From Canna indica (lineage: Eukaryota; Streptophyta; Magnoliopsida; Zingiberales; Cannaceae), in the NCBI GenBank assembly GCA_034359265.1, contig CP136895.1, forward strand, positions 50,920,001 through 50,984,000: DNA of 64,000 nt, given 5' to 3'. Within the stretch, counting starts at the first letter, position 1. Each line of letters opens with the position of its first letter. The position numbers were made by a program, and so were the translations under genes. This document shows, one piece after another, positions 44,301 through 54,400 of this stretch. The notes beneath the pieces are model-generated. The model was not told the DNA's origin, ran no database searches, and saw only the letters and a list, made by a program, of their open reading frames with translations.

Positions 44301-45284
44301 CCATGAATCTGAACCACGCATGAGTAGAAAAATTTTCACATCACAGACAAAAAAAAAAAAAAGATTTCCAAGAGATCAATCGGTTAACAACCCCCCAAGG
44401 ACCAAAGACCACCGATCAAAAACAAAAAAACAAAGAAATCATCTTTAATATTCAACGCAAAAAGAAAACTAAAATCAAACCATAGACAATTCACCATACT
44501 AATAGACTAATTTCTTAGCAGGAATTTTTAGCTAGCAACTAGTATTTGCACATCCATGTACAATGTACAAGTCAACATCCCTTGAGTTGCCCGAATATGT
44601 ATCTTGCCAAAGTTCTTGATATAGCAGCCACACAAATAACTAAATTGTAACCAGATACCTTAAACTTTTCTTCAACCGAATAAGGATACTAACGGTAGGC
44701 ACAAACTAATGTTTAGGCCACCACAATATATTATTACAAGCACTAGGTTAAAAATGATTTGATAAACGAACTATGTAAACAATCACAATGAATGATTTTG
44801 TAAAATAGTGTCAACGCCAACGATGAGGATACCAGCAAGATAGCATTGCATTCAATAGCTGAATTATCTAGATTTGTTTGCAAATGTCTCCAACTAGTAC
44901 CATTAACAATATAGCACAGCCAAACCAAGATTTTTCACTGCTTGGACAAATTAGGGGAAAACATGAACAAGGCACAAGAGTAATATATGCCGCCAAATAC
45001 ATCAGCAAAAATGAAGCCTCTGCAGATAAATGGATAAACTACTTCACAGCCGCCTTGTACGTCCTGGAAGAAGTTTATTGTTTAACTAGAGAAGGATGAA
45101 GAAAATTATACCAGATATCTATGTGATGTACAACAAGCTTCCTGACTACATTATATGTTAAAAGTCATTATTTGGAATTTCCTAAAAAAATCATATTGAG
45201 TGGAGTAAAAAGATCCCAAGCCCATGTTTTTCCCTTGTTAAAAAAGCTAATTTGATTGAAATATAGTACAGTGAATTGAAATCA
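44301..45284. other. Interval 3' of the PCO gene, no gene seen
   Basis: About 1 kb of AT-rich sequence with an A-run (44348-44362) and no recognisable coding or repeat structure. The part nearest 45285 must include the 3' untranslated region of the minus-strand PCO gene. I could not fix a polyadenylation site. Confidence 0.4.
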
Positions 45285-45400
45285 TCAATTTTCGACGATC
45301 TGGCCCCTGTATGGCCCTCTTCTGATAACAAAGCTCTCTGGTGGTTGACACTCTTCCAACCAAGCCACTTTGGTAGCCTCTAATCCATTTGGCAAAATAC
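45285..45400 (-). CDS. PCO: PCO terminal exon
   Basis: Acceptor TTTAAG directly above 45400. It encodes [20 protein letters not shown] and [17 protein letters not shown], then TGA at 45287-45285. The 'WLEE.QPP..FVIRRG.Y.G' pattern is the PCO C-terminus. Confidence 0.9.
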
Positions 45401-48400
45401 CTTAAATGAATTCAAATAAAAGCACATGTAACACCTTCAATGAATTAAAATAAAAGCACATATAATGTGACTAGCAATAGCACTGGCATATATAGATAGA
45501 TCAACTTATATATACCAGGTGAACTTTTTCTTGACTTCTTGAAATAAGAGCAATCTCGTCCATCCTTTGATGAATACGGGGGTGATAGAACATCAAACAG
45601 AGCACAAGGAGTTAGTGCCTTGAAAGAATGAATGTTACCACCACTCGTAGGATAAAGGATCGTTGTACAGGGTGAATTCATTTGATCATCTCTAACAAGC
45701 TTTGCTGGTCTGGCTGAAAGACATTAAGATAACCCAGTTTATAAGGATGTAGTTGGAAATTAAATTAGTAGTACAAAATGCCTATTTTCTAAAACCAAAA
45801 ACAATCCCATTGACCAATCAAAAGTAATGGAAAATTTATGATTTTCATGATCCATATAACAAAAGTTGGTTGAATAAAATAGAGGAAGCATAAATTAAAA
45901 AAAGAGGACCTGATAAAAATGCAATCTGCCTAAAAAGATAAGTGGTGTACCAACGACCACATGAAACTTTTCAGACAGCAGCAACACACAACGGTGATGC
46001 ATAAAAGAGAGTGCTGGAATTGTTGTCTGACAAATTTTACATAAAAGAGGACCTGATGAAAATGAAATCAAGCCAATATGAATTGGAAACAAAATGATGC
46101 CAGTTTTATTACTTGTCAGGTTCTTGAGTATTTTCAAATTCAACAGCCACCCTTGACAGTTGGCACCACTCTTCGAAGACTACAGATAAAAGACATAAAG
46201 AACATCAAGAAAACTGGGTTTTATCCTAACAGATAATTTTAAAAAGGTCCATCAAAATCAGTCTATTTTGATAAATGTAGAAAGAAACTGGCAGAAGCAA
46301 AGGCACATTATTAATGAAATCCCCACATTTTCACATCTTTTTGTTAGAATAGTTGAACTTGGATCTACCAATTGCTGTTGGTACTCATTCTTTTTTACGT
46401 AGCTCCTTCACATAACCTTGAGTAGGGGTGAGACTGAAATGGATGGGGCTTAAGGTTTGCGGTCAAAAGTGACCCAGCTCAATTTATTTCAGGTAGGAAA
46501 TTTAGTACAAGAAAATGATGATGTGAAACATAATTTCGTATTGGGTTGGATTCATGGTAAGTTGGAAGCCACGTGCTTTTTATACTAGATTATGAAATCA
46601 GGTTCAGGTTTGGGTCTTATATGATACACATTTTAAAAAAAAAAAAACCAAAATCTAACCTGAAACCATGGTTTAAAAAATCGGCCGAAACGGTACGGTA
46701 AGCCCGGTATTTACCGATTTTTGGGGATTCCAGTATTCGATATACCCGGTATTTTCATATGGTATACCGGGCGGTATATGGCGGTATTTCGCCATATACC
46801 GCCCGGTAAGGGCGGTATATGTATCATACCGCCCGATATGACACGATATCGGTTTTTTTTTAAGAGTTAGATATAACTCTAACAATACATAATTGATGAA
46901 TAAATGCTTAAAATTAATATTCAAATGTCAAATACATGAATACAATGTTTAAAACGATTTGGTACTGTATTAGGATTTTTCACATATATAAGAGAATTAC
47001 ATTAGAATACCATGTAGCGCAACATAAGACGTAGTGCAACAACAACTAAGATGATGAATATCATGTGTCGCCCTATATTAATTCTAATGTAATTTTCTTG
47101 TATTTGTGAAAAATCCTAATACAGTACCAAATAGCTTTTAAACATTGTATTCATGTATTTGACATTTGAATATTAATTTTAAGCATTTATTCATCAATTA
47201 TGTATTATTAGAGTTATATCTAACTCTTAAAAAAAAAAAAAAAACGGTATGGTGTTTTCCGTACCGGACCGTACCGAGTGTCGGTACGGTACCGGTTTCG
47301 GCCAGGTACCGAAATCGGTATCGAAATCGAGATTTTAAACCATGTCTGAAACACTAATTTCTAAAGAATTGTAGTATATTTCAGATTAAATTAAATGGGT
47401 TTTCTCCACCTCTTACTAAGAAGCTTTTTGCAAAAATATCTACAGATATGGCAATAGGTGTGTTGTTCCATAAATGCCAATGTGGCAAATGGTGGTAGGT
47501 GTTTTAGCTTCTTAATTCCAAATAATTTAATTAGAAACAAACATACAAAGATGACTACATTCTATACTGTTGCATTCTGATCTTTATTTTATTATATGAT
47601 ACATCTTATTCAAATTGATTATCTCAGATATCCTTAAGAGTTATCATTTTTGCTTCTTTTTTTAATCCATCAAATTGACATACAAAACTAGTTCCATAAT
47701 GTACACTTGATCAAAACATTGGGTACAATGTTAAAGCTGAAGATACATGGAGTCCAACTTATTTTTTAATAATTAACAAGCAAAAATACCAGCTTCTTAA
47801 TTAAAATTTAAAATGTTTCTCAACACAAACATCTAAGATCATGAGATAATAAGCTGTTGTGTGTGTACGAGAAAAGTTTAATATACATTGCAGAGCATTA
47901 CTCCATGAACAAAAATCTACATAAATCTATACACATAAATCTACGTACAACGACAACTAAGCCTTATCCATACTAGATGGGGTCCAAGCTTATTATCGCG
48001 ATCAAAAAAATTTCACGGTAGCGAACCTTGATATCGATAATATCGTTTCGCGACCGATATATCGTCCGCATCGCGATATATCGACAATATAATATATATT
48101 ATAAATATAAATTATAAAAAATATATATAAATAATAATAGCATTGAAAGTCACTTGTGACATTGCACATAGCAAAGTAATAAACAACTGTTATAAACCAT
48201 AAAACATAGCAAAGTAGCAAACATAGAATATACAAACCACCCACATAGCAAAGTAGCAAAGTAGCAAACATAGAATATACAAAAATTCAATTCACATAGC
48301 ATGAACCATAAAACATCAAGTAGCTAAAGTCATCACAATGACCAAATCTCCAATCTAAAAAAGATTATCAAAATCATCTTCAATGTCTTCATTAGGGGTA

Positions 48401-51400
48401 TCATCCATTGGAGGAGTTGGTTTGAGCCCGAAATCATCTTCAATGTCTTCATCATCATTTGGAAATATCTCTTCTTCTCCTTCATCACTTGAATTTTCAT
48501 CCACCAATCTTGAAGTAGAAGTAGAACCACGATGACGTCGATTATAAGTGACAAACTCATTAACTTCACGCCTCCTTGGAAAATTACGACCCTCAAGGGC
48601 ATTTGAAGCACCAATGGCTTCATCAACAAGCTCAAAAGGAATTCTATCATCCTCTCCATCACCATTGTTGAACCACGCATTTGTCCCTCAATCAAAATCG
48701 TCAAGTACTAGTGGATCATAGTTTTTGCCACTTTCACGAACTTTTTGAAATCTCGTGGCAATCTTTCGATTGTATTGGACATACACCAAATCATTCAATC
48801 TTTGGTGCAACAATCTATTTCTTTTCTTGGTGTGAATCTATACAAAAGAAAAGTAATTAAATAAAAATAATAAGTAATAACTACTAAGAAAGTACTAAAA
48901 AAAGTATTAAATACTTAGTTACTTACAAACTCAAAAGTGCTCCAATTTCATTCACACCCGGAGGACGAACAACAAAGACTAACAATGCGCTTTGCAAACT
49001 TTAAAAACTCGGGAGTACGTCCACCGAAGGATTTCCACCATTCAACTAACATTAAAAATATAAAATATTAAAATTCAAAAATATGTAAAGACAATAAATA
49101 TTAATAAATAAAATAATACACAATATACTTACGAGGAATCCTATTTGAGCGCTCTCTAATTACCATCTCTCTTGCAAAAGGCCCTCGATCTTCATCATAC
49201 ATATCGGCATCTAGAAATATCTTGGATCGCATTGTATCATCCACCACTAATTTCTCAAGTACATCATTGAAGTCTTCACGTAGCTTCCCCGAGTACATGT
49301 CATCATTTTTCTTAATGTCAAAATACTTGCCCGGATTGAGAAATAGAGATGCACCATATAATGGTGTTTCCATTTGATGCTCCCATCAACTTTCAATGAT
49401 ATCAATGACTTTCTTGCACAAAGTGGATTTATGGGTCAAGACTTGTTTGATCCTCCTCTTAGCTTCACCCATTGTCGCGGCTAATTCTGTCATAGCGGGT
49501 TTTTCATCACCATCCGCTATCCTCAAAACCACAAGTAGAGGCTGTGATGCTTTAATACAATCTTCAACTGCCTCCCAAAATTTAACCGCATGGATTAAGT
49601 CATAAATTTTCTTTCCCGCTTCGGTCTTGCACAATTTTGAACCAAACCAATCTTGACTTACAAACAACCGCTGCAACTCTTGTTTAAATTTTCTCAAACA
49701 TGACAATGTTAGAAATGCAGTCGCAAATCTAGTAGCCCCGGGTCTAACAAGATCATGTCCATTAGTGTGCTCCCTCATCGCATCAAGAAGGCGACCATGT
49801 CTATAAATGAATGTGGTCAAGGATCTTGCTCTTGCGATTGTAGGCTTGAATTCTTTCATTTTTCCCACATCTTCCAACATAAAGTCCAAGCAATGTGCGG
49901 CACAAGGGGTCCAAAACAGTGTAGGCAATCTTTGCTCCAACAATGTCCCCGCTGCCTTATAGTTGGCGCCATTATCTGTGATAACTTGAACAACATTAGT
50001 TGGGCCAATTTCTTCAATCTTGCTCAAGTAAGTCAGCCAACATCTGAGCATCATGACATTGACGGGAAGCATCAACAGAGCCAAGAAAAATAGTCCCATG
50101 CGGACTATTTACAAGAAAATTTATCGATGGTTGTCTCCCTCTTCTGTCTGTCCACCCATCTGACATAAGAGTACATCCATCCCTTTCCCAAACCTCTTGA
50201 TGTTTGCGCTTTAAATCTTCTGTTTGTTCTTTTGCCTTTTTCAATAAAGGAACCCGCAACTCATGATATGTGGGTGGTTTATAGCCCGATCCAATTTGTG
50301 CTATGCTTTCAACCATCAACTCATAGCTTCTTGAGTTTGCCGCATTGAAAGGAATGGCATTCTCATAGAAGAAGTTGGCTACATACATGTTAATTTTTTC
50401 AATAGTCTCTTTTGTCTTCAAAGACCTTTCAATGGTCTGTTGGCTAGGACCTTAAGAGTGTCTTTCATCCACAATTTCTTCTGGAGTTCTCTGTAGCAAT
50501 CCACCAATCTTGGTTTGTGATGTGGATTGAGTGTGACACTTGTGACATTGCTGCAAACTGGATAGCAGTCTCTCTTTTTTTCTTCTTGTAAATTGTTCCC
50601 GAGCTTAGCACGGAGTTGGAAGCTGTAGATAGGTCTACTGGTGTCACTGCTTCTTCTTCATCATCCAAACTGAATGGTGTCTTCCTCTTAGCTGCAAGGG
50701 CATCATGCATTTCTCTCATTATTAGCGTTGTGGTTTTATCACATTTTTTCACGTCTCCATAACCACCCGCCAAATGTTGTTTAAGTCTTGTGATTCCCCC
50801 ATTCAATTGGTTGCCACAAAGTGAACATGCAATCAATTGTCTTTTGCTTAAATCCGGCCAATATCCATATTTCCAACCAATATCCTTTGAATTCGATTTC
50901 CGTTTAGGATCTTTAGAAGGATCATAAGGCGTTTCATCGGAATTTCCCTCCATAATTTACTACACAATATAAACAATATTGCACTTGCACACAAATACAC
51001 AATACAAAATGAAGTAATGAATGCAACTAAACAAGGACAATACAAATATACTATCATTCTATCAACTTCTGGAATCAAAACCAAAACAGCTTAGCTGTTC
51101 TGAAATCAAACGAGAACAGCTAGCAGCTAGCTGCTAGCTGTTCTGTGAAATCAAATTCCAAAATAGCTTAGTTGTTCTAGTTTCTGAAATCAAACCAGGA
51201 CAGCTTAGTTGTTCTGTTTATTCCAGATCAGCTAAGCTGTTCTGTTTATTCCTGACCGGAAAATAGGAAAGTGTCGCCGGAGAAGTGAGGCGCCGACGGG
51301 ATGCAAAGAAGCTTCCGAGAGAGCCACCGACGGGATGCGAGGAATGAGGAAGAAGATGAGATAACGAGAGAGGCGCCGATCGAGCAAGGTTTAAGTTAGA

Positions 51401-54400
51401 TTTTTTTAAAAAAAAATCAATAATTTAGATACTCCTTATTACTAAGTTGGATGAAAAAAATCGCAAAAAAAACCCCTGGCCCAGCGGTGGAACCTTTCCC
51501 GGTCCACCGCGCGGGCCAGGGTTCGAATCCTGCTCTATTTCTTCTTTTTTTCTTGTACCGCCTATCTCGTCCAATCTTGGACGAGATCCCGACGAGATAG
51601 GCGATATCTCGGGATCGCCTGTATCGTCCGGACGATACAGGCAAATCTACCGAGACAGCGATATCTCGTCGCTATCTCGACGAGATGATAAGCCTGATGG
51701 GGTCAACTATATGAATTCTCCAAATCCCTCTGCCCAAGGCCAAATAAGGAGTAACCCAGTGCACGCAGCAATCTCACTTTTGTAAGCTTCAGGGAGGGTT
51801 GATGTACGCAACCTTTCCTTTGCGTGTTTGCAAAGAGGCTGTTTCTGTGGCTCGAACCCATGATCTCTAGATCCGCCTCAATATTTAGTAAATATAGATC
51901 CTTAGATACTTTATCTCTCCACATGATACTGGGCCTACATCTACCCTTCTTTCTACCTTTTACTATTAAACTATCACATTTTCAAACCGGGGCACCTGGG
52001 TCTCCGTAGCACATGTCCAAACCATCTTAAATGACCTTCTCTTATTTTGCCTCCAATATGTGCAACATGCACCTTCTGTTGAATATATTCATTTCTAATC
52101 ATGTCCAATCTTGTATAGTCACTTATCCACCTTAACATTCGCATTTGTGCCCAACCTATGTATCTTGAACTTTAATTTGCCAACACTTGCTCCCGTATAG
52201 CATGGCTGGTCTAACTGCTATTCCATAAAACTTTAGTATAAGGTTGACCCAACCCGATCAAAAGTAATCATGTCGGGTTGGGTTGGATCATGTTCATGAT
52301 TTTTCACCTCTCAAATCCGATGAAGGTTGGGTCGTGATCGGGTAGTCGGGTTTACCTGCTTAAATGAATTTGTAGTCATAGCTAGTGTAGCAAGTGCAAG
52401 GAAAGATTGCAACACGTCCTTCAACACTTCTACATGTGCCAACATGAAACTGAAGATATTAATTCTAGAATTATTGAACTGAACTATTAACTAGAGGAGC
52501 ATAAAATTTGACTAGCAAATTGACAAAAACTTCAACACCAAGGAATTGGCTTGAGTAAATGTGACCAGTTTGACAAAAACTTCAAAACCCAACCCTATCA
52601 TGAGGGTGAGGCCGACTTGGGGGACGGCCGCCGACCTTCGATTGTTGCCGACCTCCCGACCTCCGATTGTAAGCGAGGGGAAGGTCGTTCACTGCACACC
52701 ACCGAGCCTAAACACTAGGGGCCGAGGGTACTGCTGCATTGGGCACACAATGAGGGGAAGGCGTCGTTTGCTACACATCGTCGCCTGCTGCACACCGTCG
52801 ACGAGGGGAAGGTCGAAAGGGGGGCTCCGAGGGGAAGGTCGTCTGCTGTACACGGCGCTGCTGGATTGAGTTTGTGCATCATCTGCACACGGCGTATTGC
52901 ACACCGTCCGCGAGAAGAAGGCCGGAAGGAGCGAGGCAGCGACAGGCGAAGAAGACATCGAGGGGAAGAAGTTAAGATACAAGGGATATCAGGAAGGTAA
53001 TATAAATTAAAAATATTTGAAAAATCAATTTAAAATTATTTTTAATAGGATAATTAGGTCGGGTATCGAGTCATCAGGTTCTAAAACCTAGAATCCAATA
53101 CCCGACCCAATTACAATCAGGTTTGGTCGGGTTTTACCCAAACAGACCGATTACCCGACCAACCCAACTCAAACTAATTGGGTTGGGTTGGGTTCTCGAG
53201 TTCATTGGGTCGGAACAACCCTATTAGTATCTTCTTGTCACATAGCACATCTGTGGCACTTCTTTGTTTCAATTATCCACTTTGATTCTATGGGTTACAT
53301 CTTCATCCATCATCCCATCATTTTGGAAAAATTGAGCCTAGATATTTAAAATGGCTACACTTAAGCACTACTACATCACCTAAACTCACTTCCCCTCCAC
53401 CCCTTTTCCTTAAACTAAAATTATAGTGTGCATGTTCCAATGCATGTATTCCGTCTTGTATTTTGTCTTGCTTTTAATTAGCCTTAAACCTTTACCTTCA
53501 AGGTTGTTTTCTCCACACTTCTAACTTATGGTTAACTCCCTCTCTTGTCTCATCAAACAATACAATATCATCTGCAAACAACATACACCATGAGATATCT
53601 CCATGGGATATCATCTTGTATACCATAGTTGTAAATAGCGCAAGGCGCACCAAGGTGCCAAAGGCTCTTGGAGCCATGTTGCAAGGCGCAAGGTTACAGC
53701 GCACGCCATAACGAGGCGAGGCACACAAAAAAATTATAAAATATATTTTGTACATAAAAATATATATTTCTAAAATAAAATCACCTAATTAGCATCTAAT
53801 GAAATAAAGATAATAAGTATAATTTAGCATCCAATTAAATAAAAATAATAAGTTGAATTTGTTCTTAAAGAACAACTAAATAAGTACCGATCATTTTAAC
53901 ATCATAAAAAAATATTCCTAAATTTAAACTTTAAAGGCTGAAAATGAGATAAAAAATCAGAGAAGAAGATGAGAAAAGAAAGAGAGAGGAAGAAACAAGA
54001 TGAGCATGTGTATGATTCCACTAGAAAAGAACAAGAAAAAAGAGAGGAGATGAGAGCTGTCGGCCACCGCTACCGAGTAGAAAAGCAGCGACTGCTGAGT
54101 AGAAAGGAGAAAGGAGAGGGGACTACTGAGTAGAAAGGAGATGAGAGAATAAAAAAGAATAACTTGATGGGGAAGGACTAGCCACCGAAACTTAACGGAG
54201 GACTAGTCACCGTAAGAGCTGAAATATTATGGAGGGCTGGCCAAAACTTATACCTGATGGAGGATTAGCTGGAGCGAAGAAGAATACTCGCCGGAAGTCA
54301 GAACTAAAGAAGGAAGAAAAAGAGAGATGGTGACTAATGAAGAGAGGTGGCAACTAAGGGAGAGTTTCGAGTGCCCTAAATTTCTAACTTAGGGTACCCA

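Larger units (their letters stand above)
47985..51696 (-). mobile_element. hAT transposon, 3.7 kb, TSD ATGGGGTC
   Basis: An exact 8-bp TSD ATGGGGTC lies at 47977-47984 and 51697-51704. The terminal inverted repeats are imperfect: CAAGCTTATTATCGCG at the left against CAGGCTTATCATCTCG at the right. Subterminal regions (48000-48080, 51560-51690) are rich in tatcgcgatat / tatctcgacgagata palindromes. It encodes a transposase on the minus strand. It entered the 3' tail of the RTE LINE inside the PCO intron. The terminal match, TSD length and protein all agree on hAT. Confidence 0.94.

Noticed and set aside
46673..47357. Two proteins with identical N-termini on opposite strands (46924 minus, 47166 plus)
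   Set aside because: They are the two arms of the foldback element read on opposite strands, not genes.
51477..51535. Functional tRNA gene
   Set aside because: Only the A and B boxes are convincing; no acceptor stem or clear anticodon stem pairs.
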